64,000 nt of DNA, taken from the NCBI GenBank assembly GCA_030407005.1, contig JAUDYN010000010.1:992001-1056000 (forward strand), written 5' to 3'. Under the pieces are notes generated by a model. That model was not told the DNA's origin. It did not search any database and saw only the letters and a program-made list of their open reading frames with translations. The DNA is from Desarmillaria ectypa. Its lineage: Eukaryota; Basidiomycota; Agaricomycetes; Agaricales; Physalacriaceae. Both the position numbers and the translations under genes were made by a program. Position 1 is the first letter of the stretch, and every line of letters begins with the position of its first letter. This document shows positions 22,399 through 35,695 of the stretch, in pieces.

Positions 22399-22876
22399 AT
22401 ATTTGCTCGCATCTGCACCTACACCACCTTGGCTGTTCCTTTCCTTGCTGTCGCGGGAGTCCTTCCCGTAACTACCAACACCGTAGACGGGAGGTCGTGC
22501 AACACGGGATTCATTCAGTGTTGCAAGTCTGTGCAGGACTTAAGCCGTCCCTCTCATCTTCTGTCTAGAACAAGGAAGACACTCAAAAACAATCAGCACA
22601 CGTCCTCTCCGATCCAGTCAGTCTTAGGTCTTCTTGGAATCCCCATCGGTGACATCACCGCTCAAGTCTACGTATTTTACGGAGAGAAGATGATGGCGAT
22701 GCTATTACCGTGTTCATAACGGTGTCACCTGCAACCCTATCACACACATCGGTCTGCACCACCCAATGTGTGAATCAGCCCTTCTGCTGCATGGGAAATA
22801 ACTTTGTGAGTGCATAGTATGCGTGTGAAGACGGCAATACTGATTCAAATCCTGAGCAGAAAATATTGTCATCTAA
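22399..22876 (+). pseudogene. Hydrophobin pseudogene psi-A
   Basis: This is a class I hydrophobin remnant. The expected start codon reads ATA (22399) before FARICTYTTLAVPFLAVAG, a signal-peptide-like stretch homologous to the intact genes. C1-C3 are present (SCNTGFIQCCKSVQ), as are the hydrophobic loop (SVLGLLGIPIGDITAQV) and NGVTCNPITHIG. A 1-nt shift separates this from CTTQCVNQPFCCMGNNF. The final exon is deleted, so the last cysteine is lost and only the closing codons remain. It has no working start, and the same internal shift occurs in psi-B. Confidence 0.75.
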
Positions 22877-23593
22877 TTGTAACCTCGGGAAGACACCGTT
22901 CAGGATCATAACAATGAGAACATTACTTGGCTGCTCGCTCTAGAACGATTCTTTTTTCTTCTAGTTAGCGTACACATTCTTCGTGGTTGCTGAGGATGGA
23001 AGAACATAGCAGTATGAGTCAATAATAAACAGTCTGGCCGAAATTCATTAACCTGATGAAATCTCAAACCCATGTGAAGTGCCACATACGCGTATTGATA
23101 TTGATCCTTCAAGCGATAAATTTCGCTGTCAGTTGAGGATCAACAATGAACACTTGTTGTTCAGTATTCGAAAATAACACGAGTTGAATATACATCTAGG
23201 ACATGCACGGTCATGAAACACCGCCGGGATCATCCTAGAGGCAAACAGCATGTACATGTGTGGCCTACACGAACTAAAAATAATTCACGAACTTTGATTG
23301 CCTGGAGGAAAAAACTAGATCATCACCCGTTATGTTTTGGTAGGAGGTAGGAATACTGCTTCTGGGTCAGGGTAAGTCTCAACAAACGGGGCTTGGGAGA
23401 ACCCGATCTGGATGGGAACATTACATAGGTCATCACAAAGATCTGGAAAGAAGCGTAATCGAATGGAAGCACGGATATGATTCTGGTGTACTTCCCTGGA
23501 CCAGGTCGAATGATTCCACAAAGCAACTTGCAAGATCATAATTCCCAAGCCAAAAATATTATCCTGTTCGGCGGTTGAAGCGAGGCTAAAGGC

Positions 23594-23600
23594 TATAAAA
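23594..23600 (+). promoter_or_regulatory. TATA box of hydrophobin A
   Basis: TATAAAA 67 nt upstream of the ATG, conserved in copy B. Confidence 0.75.
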
Positions 23601-23666
23601 GATAGGTAATTGAAACATCTATCTCCCCAAGTCGATATCCTTCAGCTTACTCAATCAATAATCACC

Positions 23667-24173
23667 ATGTTCGCCCGCCTCTACACTCTCTTCGTCGCTC
23701 TTTTCTTCGCAATCCCCCTCCTTGCGTCCGCCTCGGCTCTCCCCCGCGGTGGTGGTAACGCTTGTACCACTGGAGAGGTTCAATGCTGTGATTCTGTGCA
23801 GAATGTAAGCGTGCTGTGTATGTTTTCGGTCTCGCAAATGTTGACGATTATAAAGAGCGGGTCTAACGGCCTCGCTACGACCCTTTTGGGACTCCTCGGT
23901 GTCGTCGTCGGCAGCGTTGGTGTGGATGTGTAAGTGATGTTGAACGCCGCGGCTATGATGTCGTTGTTAACTTGGTCGACAGTGGAATTACTTGCTCTCC
24001 CCTCAGCGTTATCGGCGTTGGAGGAAACAGCTGCTCTGCCCAGACCGTTTGCTGCGCCAACAACAGCTTTGTAAGTCGCATGATTGTACATTATCACTCA
24101 CCGACAGCTGACGTGCAATTTGAAGAACGGTGTCATCGCCGTTGGCTGCACTCCCCTTAACGTGGGACTCTAA
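23667..24173 (+). CDS. Class I hydrophobin A
   Basis: Secreted amphipathic coat protein of aerial hyphae and fruit bodies. Four exons (23667..23804, 23856..23929, 23983..24070, 24126..24173) give 115 aa. The signal peptide is [20 protein letters not shown] with a cleavage region at SASALP. Cysteine spacing is C-X6-CC-X33-C-X12-C-X5-CC-X12-C-X7, which fits class I. Intron positions (after the first CC, before GITC, and after the last CC exon) are shared by the other members here. It lies in block copy A, downstream of psi-A. Confidence 0.93.
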
Positions 24174-25527
24174 AGAGGTGATGAGGCGTCACAGTCTTTC
24201 ATGGTTGTATCATTGAGGGGCGACAACATCAGGACAGATTTAGGCAAAATATCCGGACATTCATCTTATACCTCTTCCATATAGGCTCTGGCTGCATCGT
24301 TCATAATAAATATACCGCGCGGTTCTTTCTTCCTAACATTGTGTGAGTGCCTCGGAGCTAGTAAGTGTTAACATTAAATAAATCAGCGCCTGGAGCATTG
24401 GCCTTCGCCGTGAACCGCGCGCTACCTGTGAAGATGAGGGGCAAAGTCTTCACTCATGCTCCCAGCGTGTAAGGCTGCGAATCCGCAGAGCAGCATTTCC
24501 AAGGCTGGTAATGTCTCCCTCTGCGGTACTCCTGCTGTGTCGCAGAAGTCTTCGAATTTTCTCCAGCCTCCCTCATATCTGCCTGTTGGCAGGGATGGGG
24601 CCTATTCAGAGGACCACGCGATTCTTACGCGTACCGTAGGCTCGTGACCGTTTTTGAATATAATATTCGCCCAAAATTTTCTAACGAACTGACACATGAC
24701 CACGGGTCAGCTCAACTCGCCACAGTGGTTCGCCACCATCTCTCTCCCACTCTCCCACCACGGTCCACTCACCACTACCATCACCGACGACGACGACGAC
24801 GGACATCTCTTGAGCCTCTCTCGACTGTCCTCCTCCATCATGCCGCCCCAATGCCACCGCTAGCCACTGACTTCGCGATGTACGGGGGCGACATATCATG
24901 AGACTAGCAGCGACTGAGCACTGTGACCACCACCTGGATTGACGACGCCGGCCATTGTCGGTGCGTCTCATCATTGGTGCTGTTGGCCCGGGACCTGGAT
25001 GAGCCAAGGTTTGTTTGGAGGAGAGTATAGCTGTATGTACACTTATTAGTCAGTAGTCTTTGAATAAATGCAGATTTTTTTACTGCTTTTCGACTTTCAA
25101 TTTCCCTGTAAGCAATATGTGTGAGGACTTGGTAAATTAAATTGAATTCTCTTCAAAGTCCGGGAAGACCACGCGACAGACAGCACTTGCGAGCTAGTTC
25201 ATTTTGTTATTTTCATTTTCAGGTGTCACTTCGCATCAAGGAAGCTCTGTTTCATCTCTTCTGCAGTCTGAGGACGACTTCGACGTCCACGTCTACCTTT
25301 CCCTCGGCGGCCTGTACCCTGCCCTGAAGAAATGTTAACACTGTCAGACCTGGCTGGCATCATTGGGCCACTGGTTGATTTGGGGCTATGGATGTGACAT
25401 GTAGGAAGGCATGCGGAGGGTTCGGTGCGGTTTTTTGTCGTTTTGGTCTCGCTACTAGCCTTTTCAGGTTCCTGCGCCGTACGCTTCCGAGGCATGTGTC
25501 GGCATCCTACGGGACCTGGCGACAACG
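24174..25527. other. Intergenic region, no supported gene
   Basis: The first 270 nt belong to the duplicated block. The rest has minus-strand frames with basic, low-complexity content (for example GRRGKGRRGRRSRPQTAEE near 25250-25310). This is reminiscent of an Aly/REF-type RNA-binding tail but has no RRM nearby. I do not call a gene. Confidence 0.35.
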
Positions 25528-26166
25528 ATGCGTGAGAGCCTGGGTACCGACATTGGTGTCCGTCATGCTCCAGTTAATGTGTCTATTGATATTCCCATAC
25601 TCATGCAAAGTCTGACGGAGTTTGAAGTTTACAAGATCCAAGGTCGTCAATTTGAGCCTGTGGATGGAACTAATGTGATCACGGCTGGTATTCATGCCCT
25701 TTCCAGCAGCTCGGACAACTCTCTCGATGAATACAATGAGCCGTTCTTGCAGCTCCAAGTTCGTCGCCGTCTGCAGCCTATCCTTGGTGAGAGAATTGCG
25801 ACAGGCTCTGTGTCTGTTTCAGAGAGCAGAACTGCAACGGTTGAGCCTACGGAGCATCTATAAGGGGATACGATTGATGGCCCTGCTGTAGGTGATGAAA
25901 GCGACACATTTATGGAGCTGGCCCATGCCTTAGAGGACGATGATCCTACCCTGCTACGACTCTCTGCTGAAGATGTTGCATTAGACATGGATTTGGGTGA
26001 TGGCCGCTTTGCTTTTGAGATGGACGACCAGGATGGCTTAGATGAGGAGAGGATCAATGGGCCCCAAGGAGTTGATCTTCGTGTCAAGCATTACAACGAT
26101 CGTACGGTCCCGGGTCATGTTACTTCCCAGAAAAAAATTATTTTTTGTGATGCTCAGATGCTTTAG
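25528..26166 (+). pseudogene. Unidentified ORF broken by one stop, possibly transposon-derived
   Basis: One reading frame runs from 25528 to 26166 and is interrupted only by a TAA at 25861-25863. The predicted 212 residues are acidic towards the C-terminus (ALDMDLGDGRFAFEMDDQDG) with no domain I recognise. The first sense codon is uncertain. The location between the two hydrophobin block copies, next to recombinase-like debris, suggests an element that inserted there; this is inference. Confidence 0.35.
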
Positions 26167-26239
26167 ATTGACAAATAAATGTGTTTTAGTTAGGTTTATT
26201 CGGGCATAATTTATGTGAATGTCTGACAATGCCGAGAGG

Positions 26240-26596
26240 GTCAGAATGCGGAAATTTCCAAGTCCCAACTCACATTTGGCAGGCTCAGCCAAAAATGGAA
26301 TCGCCCCCAGCCGCTTCGCAAAAGTGAAATAGCGCAGCCACGTACGAAGCTGGCTAGTCACGAGCCTAACTACGTGCATCTGAGGAGTTCTGACCTTCGT
26401 GTCATCGGTACAGGTACTTTGGATGACACTGCCCTTGGTTGCCGGTGCCCATGCTTGCTCTATTGCTTTCTTCACCTCTTCTGGCATCTCTCATACCGCT
26501 TCTTTGGTGGATTCGTTTGGTTTTGGTAGCTAAGGCTTTGATTTCCTGTATGTGTTGGCTAATGCTCCAGCAGGTTTGGTCTTTGACTTGGGTCAT
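26240..26596 (-). mobile_element. Possible tyrosine-recombinase-like remnant
   Basis: The minus strand near 26420-26490 reads EEVKKAIEQAWAPATKGS, like the N-terminal motif of basidiomycete tyrosine-recombinase-like proteins (Crypton/DIRS-type relatives) that usually continues into a core-binding domain. Flanking frames are broken and the catalytic region is absent. Confidence 0.35.
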
Positions 26597-26666
26597 AGCG
26601 GCATGGTGGGAGTAATGATTAAATGTTAGGACAATGGAATCTCAGTCAGACACATGTAATGATTTA

Positions 26667-27157
26667 GACAAGCCACTTGGGCTCTTCCTTTCCTTGCTGT
26701 CGCGAGCGCCCTTCTCGCAACTACCACCACCGTCGACGGAAGGTCGTGCAACACGGGATTCATTCAGTGTTGCAAGTCTGTGCAGGACTTAAGCCGTCCC
26801 TCTCATCTTCTGTCTAGAACAAGGAAGACACTCAAAAACAATCAGCACACGTCCTCTCCGATCCAGTCAGTCTTAGGTCTTCTTGGAATCCCCATCGGTG
26901 ACATCACCGCTCAAGTCTACGTATTTTACGGAGAGAAGATGATGGCGATGCTATTACCGTGTTCATAACGGTGTTACCTGCAACCCTATCACACACATCG
27001 GTCTGCGTCACCCAGTGTGTGAATCAGCCCTTCTGCTGCATGGGAAATAACTTTTGTGAGTGCATAGTATGCGCCTGAAGACGACAGTACTAATCCAAAT
27101 CTCGAGAAAACCGGACTCATTGCCCTTGGATGCACTCCCATCAATATTGGCATCTAA
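26667..27157 (+). pseudogene. Hydrophobin pseudogene psi-B
   Basis: This is the copy-B counterpart of psi-A. The duplication begins inside the signal peptide, so the start is missing. C1-C3 (SCNTGFIQCCKSVQ), the hydrophobic loop, NGVTCNPITHIG, the same 1-nt shift and CVTQCVNQPFCCMGNNF are present. Unlike psi-A it keeps the last exon, [14 protein letters not shown] then stop (TAA 27155-27157). The donor of intron 3 has an extra T. Confidence 0.75.
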
Positions 27158-27801
27158 TCGTAACCTCGGAAAGACGCCGTTCAGGATCGTAACAAGGAGA
27201 GACATTACTTGGCTGCTCGCTCTAGAATGATTCTTTTTTCTTCTGGTTAGCGTACACATTCTTTGTGGCTGTTGAGGATAGAAGAACGTAGTAGTATGAG
27301 TCAATAATGAACAGTCTGGCCGAAATTGATTGATGAAATGTCGAACCTGTGCGGAGTGCCACATATGCGTATTGATATTGATCCTTCAAGTGAAATATAC
27401 ATCTAGGACATGCACGGTCATGAAACACCGCCGGGATCATCCTAGAGGCAAACAGCATGTACATGTGTGGCCTACACGAACTAAAAATAATTCACGAACT
27501 TTGATTGCCTGGAGGAAAAAACTAGATCATCACCCGTTATGTTTTGGTAGGAGGTAGGAATACTGCTTCTGGGTCAGGGTAAGTCTCAACAAACGGGGCT
27601 TGGGAGAACCCGGTCTAGATGGGAACATTACATAGGTCATCACAAAGATCTGGAAAGAAGCGTAATCGGATGGAAGCGCGGATGTGATTGTTGTGTACTT
27701 CCCTTGGACCAGGTTGAATGATTCCACAAAGCAGCCTGCAAGATCATAATTCCTAAGCCAAAAATATTATCCTGTTCGGTGGTTCGAGCGAGGCTGAAGG
27801 C

Positions 27802-27808
27802 TATAAAA
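27802..27808 (+). promoter_or_regulatory. TATA box of hydrophobin B
   Basis: TATAAAA 67 nt upstream of the ATG, identical in context to copy A. Confidence 0.7.
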
Positions 27809-27874
27809 GATAGGTAATTGAGACATCTATCTCCCCAAGTCGATATCCTTCAACTTACTCAATCAATAATCACC

Positions 27875-28382
27875 ATGTTCGCCCGCCTCTACACTCTCTT
27901 CGTCGCTCTTTTCTTCGCAATCCCCCTCCTTGCGTCCGCCTCGGCTCTCCCCCGCGGTGGTGGTAACGCTTGTACCACTGGAGAGGTTCAATGCTGTGAT
28001 TCTGTGCAGAATGTAAGCGTGCTGTGTATGTTTTCGGTCTCGCAAATGTTGACGATTATAAAGAGCGGGTCTAACGGCCGCCCTACGCACCCTTTTGGGA
28101 CTCCTCGGTGTCGTCGTCGGCAGCGTTGGTGTGGATGTGTAAGTGATGTTGAACGCCGCGGCTATGATGTCGTTGTTAACTTGGTCGACAGTGGAATTAC
28201 TTGCTCTCCCCTCAGCGTTATCGGCGTTGGAGGAAACAGCTGCTCTGCCCAGACCGTTTGCTGCGCCAACAACAGCTTTGTAAGTCGCATGATTGTACAT
28301 TATCACTCGCCGACAGCTGACGTGCAATTTGAAGAACGGCGTCGTCGCTATTGGTTGCACTCCCATTAACGTGGGACTCTAA
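27875..28382 (+). pseudogene. Hydrophobin B, frameshifted copy of A
   Basis: The exons match hydrophobin A (27875..28012, 28064..28138, 28192..28279, 28335..28382), but exon 2 is 75 rather than 74 nt. One C is inserted near 28089. With normal splicing the hydrophobic loop and all later cysteines shift out of frame. If introns 1 and 2 are retained, the frame is open through to [14 protein letters not shown], with the loop replaced by an Arg/Cys-rich stretch ([20 protein letters not shown]). The promoter, splice sites and final exon (NGVVAIGCTPINVGL) are intact, so the break is recent. Confidence 0.8.
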
Positions 28383-28653
28383 AGAGGTGATGAGGCGTCA
28401 CAGTCTTTCATGGTTGTATCATTGAGGGGCGACAACATCAGGACAGATTTAGGCAAAATATCCGGACATTCATCTTATACCTCTTCCATATAGGCTCTGG
28501 CTGCATCGTTCATAATAAATATACCGCGCGGTTCTTTCTCCCTAACGTTGTGCAAGCGACCCGGAGCTAGCAAGTGTCAGCCTTAAATAAATCAGAGCCT
28601 GGAGCATTGGCCCTTACCGCGAACCGGGCACTGTGTGCGCAGATGAGGGGGTG

Positions 28654-28999
28654 AAAGTGCATGACCAGGAAGTTGCTCAGTGTGCTTCCAGTAATTCACA
28701 AAAAATGGAAGATTATTGGCCTCGTTACCACCCGCATACCCCGAACTTGTCCGCCGTCGTTCCAACCTCTGAGTTTCAGGACGCGAACAAATCTAGACGT
28801 CCCAATATTGATGCGTATTTGGAAAACAGGTGATCGAAGCTGTTCTGGTGCTGCCCGAGTTTCGGAGTCCCTTCGAAAAACCGTCAGTCAGAACCAGGTC
28901 TTGCACGCGGTTTTTGTTTTTGGGGATATTCGTAGAAAAACCCTTTTTCCAATGGGCAGATATATAACCGTTTATGGACAGTTGCAGCGAGTCTAAAGA
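28654..28999. other. Upstream region of hydrophobin C
   Basis: No gene is seen. The segment ends at the TATA box of hydrophobin C. Confidence 0.5.
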
Positions 29000-29006
29000 T
29001 ATAAAA
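29000..29006 (+). promoter_or_regulatory. TATA box of hydrophobin C
   Basis: TATAAAA 85 nt upstream of the ATG. Confidence 0.75.
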
Positions 29007-29090
29007 GCCAGTCAGTAAACCCTTTTTCTTCACCGACACAATAATCCTCTTCCTCTCACCTCTTCTACCCGATACTCCTCTCAGATAACC

Positions 29091-29575
29091 ATGTTGTTCC
29101 CCCGTGTCGTCCCTGCCTTCCTCTTGGCCCTGCCTCTCCTTGCATCCGCCGGTGAAACTGGTTGCTCTACTGGAACAGTCCAGTGCTGCCAACAAGTCGA
29201 GAGCGTAAGTGCTTCCGCTGTCTGCTGCGTCCTCGGAGATACTCACCTTGGTCATTACCACCAGGCCGACTCTAACATTGTCTCGACCCTCTCTGGCCTT
29301 CTTGGTATCGCTCTCGGAGCTCTCGGTCTCGACGTGTGAGTAGCATCCTCTGAGAGTCGGGCAGTATCCTTGCTTACAGGAAACCGCAGTGGTATCACCT
29401 GCTCCCCCATCAGCGTCATCGGCGTTGGAGGCAACAGTTGTTCTGCTCAGACCGTCTGTTGCTCGGGCAATACCTTCGTAAGTTGACGTAATGTGATTTA
29501 CCTTCAAGTCCTGACTTGGTTTGCCAGAACGGTCTCATCGCTCTTGGTTGCACTCCCATCAATATCGGTCTCTAG
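29091..29575 (+). CDS. Class I hydrophobin C
   Basis: Four exons (29091..29204, 29265..29335, 29390..29477, 29528..29575) give 106 aa. The signal peptide is [20 protein letters not shown]. Spacing is C-X6-CC-X32-C-X12-C-X5-CC-X12-C. The half from GITCSP to the C-terminus is nearly the same as in hydrophobin A, while the N-terminal half has diverged. Intron positions are shared with A. Confidence 0.93.
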
Positions 29576-30936
29576 AGATTGGAGGATTTTATAGTTGTAT
29601 CATTGGGATATGGACGAAAACACATACCGACACATGATCTTAGTTCTCTACTCTTGATATTGGGTTCCTGTGTAATTTCCTAATGCATCAACGGACAATT
29701 TTCTTGGATAAAAATGACATCCTTGTGAGCATGCGAGTTCTCTGCAACCTTGAAACAAGAAGCTATGCTTGAGCGTGGCTTGAGCGTGGTTTGAGCTCAA
29801 ATTTTGAACCGACATGCGCCATACATGGCAAGTTCCAAACATTTTGTCTGTGTCATGAACTTGAGGCATTTGATGTGCTTCGCGCCGCTTGTTCGCGTAG
29901 CATAGATACAGGCACCAGAACTCTAGAAACGACGGCTAATAAGTATCTAACGATTATCACCGACATGGATCGACGTACTGTGACGCACGTCTATAGGCCG
30001 ATCAGTGGTCGTGCATACTATTCAGAGTCAACATCTGTAAGGTAGCGGAGGAATTACAAAAGAGCGGCGTGCCTCAAAGAAACGTGCGACGTTCGTCAAA
30101 GTCAATAGCAAACATACACTGAGCCCTCTAAGCGTGTCAGTACGGAGTAGGCTCCCGCTCTCCGCTCTCCGCTCTCCGGCTTTCGGTGAATCTTCAGCCG
30201 CACGCCTTAAGCACATGCCAGAGTTCGCCTAATGTGAACCTTCAAAAAAGGGGTTCTGGTAACGTTAATCACTGGTTGTCAATGATCCGAGGTAAATTAA
30301 AATGCTTAACATTCCGCAAGTCGTATTTTTCCCGTTCACACGACCCATGTGATAAGCCAAAAAAGTCACAAAGAAATACAATTGTCCATGATATTTTCAT
30401 GGACATAACATATCGGAACCGAAAGTGAACGTTGAACCCTGAATACAGAAAAACATGTAATGAAGTCAGCCCCAAGCCTGACCGTGGGAAAAATAGGATC
30501 CCACGGATCGTCGCGTCATTCCACCCGCTTGTCACCGCCTTCCAATTGTGTTTGTGTGCGAGAACTGTGTCTTCTTTGCGTTCCACAGATGGATTGCTCC
30601 CAATGAATCTTTGATTTGACAATACAAAACCCCTACCCGGCATGCTGTTCAGAACTTCCAGAAATTTTCGTTCTTCGGTTCTCTGACATCATCTTGTGGG
30701 CATCATTCCAATATGCCCTGACTCACGCCGGACTTGCTGAACCGCCTATTTGCCCCTAAATTACCATCCGAAGCAGCGGGTGTGATGCTTCACGCGTCGA
30801 ACTAATGTGTTGCCGTTCTGTCCACCTGGTCATGGTTGCTTAGCTTTGGAGTAACTGCCGGGCAAGACGCGATGCTTCACTTAAAAGGTTGTTCAAAGAT
30901 GTCTTCAGCTATCGATCTTTTGACGACTCTTCAACC
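29576..30936. other. Intergenic region, no supported gene
   Basis: This is 1.36 kb between hydrophobins C and D. A 'GAGCGTGG(C/T)TT' pair repeats near 29770-29792, and a triple CCGCTCTC run lies near 30160-30178. No coding content was recognised. Confidence 0.45.
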
Positions 30937-31621
30937 ATGCTTGCTCGCACATTCACTTCTATTATTTTCGCGTTCGCTGTCTTCGCGACTTTTGCGACTG
31001 CCGGTTGCACGCCGACGACGACGACGAAGGTCGTAACCTCTACGGTATCGACTACTGTACGAGCACGATGTCTCTAATCAGTTATCGGTCCTTGATTTTC
31101 CGTTGAACAGGCTACTATCACCGCTACGCCGATCCCTGCCTCCCAGTGCAGTACCGCGAATATGCAATGCTGTGATGCGCTTGAGCGGGTACATGAATTC
31201 GAGACTGCTACTATGAACCTGAATGTTTCTTATTGAATGTTTTAGGCGGATTCTACTCCCGTGGGTGTCATCCTAGGGCTCATAGGCGTTGTTCTTCAGG
31301 ACCTTGAGGCTCTTGTGTACGTTCCAGATCTTTAGCCTATCGACCGTGCTTCTTAATACTGAATTCTCGCTCTACAGCGGCATCACTTGCTCCCCTATCA
31401 GTATCATCGGAATTGGTATGTCTCGCTTTCCATATCCCACACATTGGCAAAACTTATCGATATGCTTTACAGGCCAGGGAACGAAATGCGCCAATCAGGC
31501 TGTTTGCTGTCAGAACAACACCTTCGTATGTGATCTACCGTGTCTAGTGGAGGAAATACTCACTTCTCAACAGAATGGACTCATTGCCATTGGCTGCGTG
31601 CCCATCATCATCCAGCTTTAA
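30937..31621 (+). CDS. Class I hydrophobin D
   Basis: Six exons (30937..31056, 31111..31188, 31246..31316, 31378..31415, 31473..31525, 31574..31621) give 135 aa. The signal peptide MLARTFTSIIFAFAVFATFA is followed by a Thr-rich spacer before the first cysteine of the core. Spacing is C-X6-CC-X32-C-X13-C-X5-CC-X12-C. It has one extra intron, inside the IIGIG loop, compared with A, C and E. No TATA box was seen. Confidence 0.92.
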
Positions 31622-32803
31622 TTCAGCCCCTACAGGCCAGATTGTTAGGAATCTTATCTCTTTAGTTTGTACTCTTGGAACATGTGTTTTCATCACTGTG
31701 TGGCTCTTTGAATTCATCTGCGGTCACAAATTCCAATCTCGTCGGTGGCGTGAGGTTCAGAAGACACTCACTCATGGTTCTGAACAGGTAATCGTATATT
31801 CCCAATGTAGATTTCCCGCTAAAGAGCGACGTGCGGAAGATGCTTCACTGAGTTCAGGTTCCGCATGGACAAGTTCCAGGTATAGCACGGTGTGCATGCA
31901 GTGGGAACTTTGAGGTACAAAAGAGAAGAAGGAAGAAAGGGTAAGATGTGGAGGACACGGTACTGAATATGCTTATCCTTGAATAGCGGGCAGACTCCTC
32001 GCGGTGGTGGAGCTTACAGAATGGTTGCCATAGACCGGGAAAATGCGGAAACCATTCATTCAGCGATACAGCAAGCGAAAATATGTAGGTTGAGTACTAC
32101 TGCAATATGGGCGTTCGAGATGAAGTCACCGCTGTAGAAGGGGATGAACGGACTCGTTGAATTGTTAGCAAGGCTATACGACTCTAATATAGTGGGGTCG
32201 TTAAGATAAAATCTTAGTCTTATAGGTGGAGAGTACTTCGATTATACATGGGGGGACTATGCGTCATGTATGGCATCGAGTCAACAGATGGGCTATCATT
32301 ATGAGCCTTTCAATCTCAAGTCCTGTCAGTGAGTCAACGTACGTAGGGAGAGATTTTTTTTTTGTTGTCTGTAGCTTTCAAAAAAAATGCCAAAATAACA
32401 AGAGCAGACATATAATCACGACAAAGACTCGTTAAGGAACGGCCCCCGTCTGAATCTAGGGCTTGAAGCTGGACCCAACATAAAGGCGAAGACGCGTTTG
32501 AAGAGTACACGTGACGGTGGAACGGCCGAGCCAATTTCGGAGTATGAACTGAGTTTTAATTCCCAAATTTCGTGGTCGGTTGGGCGTCCTCCACTGCCCC
32601 CTCCTGTCCACCCATCCTCGTCCTTATCCACGATAATCCTTCATGTAGGTTCCTTCTCCTTGATTTGATAAGGCCTTGCGCATTTATCGTGCGCCTTTGA
32701 GCTATTGCTTCTACCATCTACGCGGTTTTTAATCGCGTGTTGGTATCGTATCATTTTTAAACACCCACCTTTAACTCCCGTGGTCTGACCTTTATCTTCC
32801 AGC
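31622..32803. other. Intergenic region, beta-tubulin promoter side
   Basis: No gene is supported. The last 150 nt before the tubulin ATG are pyrimidine-rich, as expected for a strongly expressed fungal promoter. Confidence 0.5.
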
Positions 32804-34701
<1,898 letters not shown>

Positions 34702-35621
34702 ATGGACGGGCCTTTTATGCATGATCGTTACTCCTCAAAACAGGCATATACCTCTTGTGTCCCTTCTGTTCTCTTTGCTTTCCTACTTTCCAGGTTACCC
34801 TATTACATTAGCACGCCTTTGATCGTCTTTGCTACGCTTTTTTCGCTTACTTCTAGTGGAATCATGACTTTGAATGAATATTTTCGGTCGACCGGACTGA
34901 GTCGGGTGTCGGGACTGAGTGAGAACAATTTCATCAAAGTATTTCGGTTCGTTGTTGCTATACACCCCGCTCCAGTTGTGCTAGTTTTGATTGCGCTGTC
35001 ACAGGGTTCCATCACACCCCTCAATCAAGCCTTTGCTAGCCTGCGAACATGCAAGCGAACCAAAGATGATTCCATGTCAAGGAAGGAATTCGTAGGTTAT
35101 ATGACGTCGATGATTTGCTGCCTGCATTGTCATCCTCCGCCTCCGATACTAATCTGTGGTGGACAGATGTCCGCAATTTTCCGTTCTGATATTGGGGACC
35201 GTCGTTCGTCTGAATCGTTATCGCACGCATGAACGAATCCTTCGTCTAATCAAAATAATTACGGCATGCCCGGCTGCGTGAAGGAGAAAACCTTTAAGCC
35301 CCGGGACCGTGACTGCATCACAGATTAAAGGGTGAGATATCTCCGTTCGTCTTCACAATGAAGGTATTATTCAATTACATTTTGGCATGTTTTTTTGGTC
35401 CGACACAGGAACCTTGATACCGTACGTCTCGGCGACAAGAGTTTCCTGGCGTATGTTCTCGTACAACTCAAGTAGTGCGTCATGCTCCGCTCTATGTAAT
35501 GATGATGATGATGATGTCCCGTTTTACCAAGCCTTACGACAGTGGCGCTGGTTTTATCCCTTCACGTACCTTTTTCTAGTTTTTTTGTCAGGCATTTTAG
35601 TCAAAGCATGTGCATTTGGAG
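34702..35621. other. Intergenic region, tubulin 3' side
   Basis: An open frame runs across the tubulin stop in another phase (34702..35232), but it has no domain and odd composition. An ATG-repeat-like (GAT)n run is at about 35500-35516. Nothing else was recognised. Confidence 0.45.
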
Positions 35622-35628
35622 TATAAAA
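35622..35628 (+). promoter_or_regulatory. TATA box of hydrophobin E
   Basis: TATAAAA 74 nt upstream of the ATG. Confidence 0.75.
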
Positions 35629-35695
35629 CTCTGGCGAAAGGACAGGTTTCTTTAGTGATCTACTGCTCGTTGCTTTCGGTGTTCGCTAAAAAGCC

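Larger units (their letters stand above)
22430..24446 (+). repeat. Direct repeat copy A of hydrophobin block (~2.0 kb)
   Basis: The sequence from within psi-A through hydrophobin A and about 270 nt beyond its stop is repeated in direct orientation at 26667..28653. Long stretches are nearly identical, including introns, the promoter TATA region and 3' flank. Copy A has about 75 nt (around 23118-23195) missing from copy B. Confidence 0.9.
26667..28653 (+). repeat. Direct repeat copy B of hydrophobin block (~2.0 kb)
   Basis: Second copy of the block at 22430..24446. The left junction lies inside the psi hydrophobin signal peptide, and similarity fades about 270 nt past the hydrophobin B stop. 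It differs by small indels, including a 75-nt deletion upstream of hydrophobin B. Confidence 0.9.

Noticed and set aside
34702..35232. Frame running out of the tubulin 3' end
   Set aside because: Different phase from tubulin, no domain, ends in low-complexity sequence.
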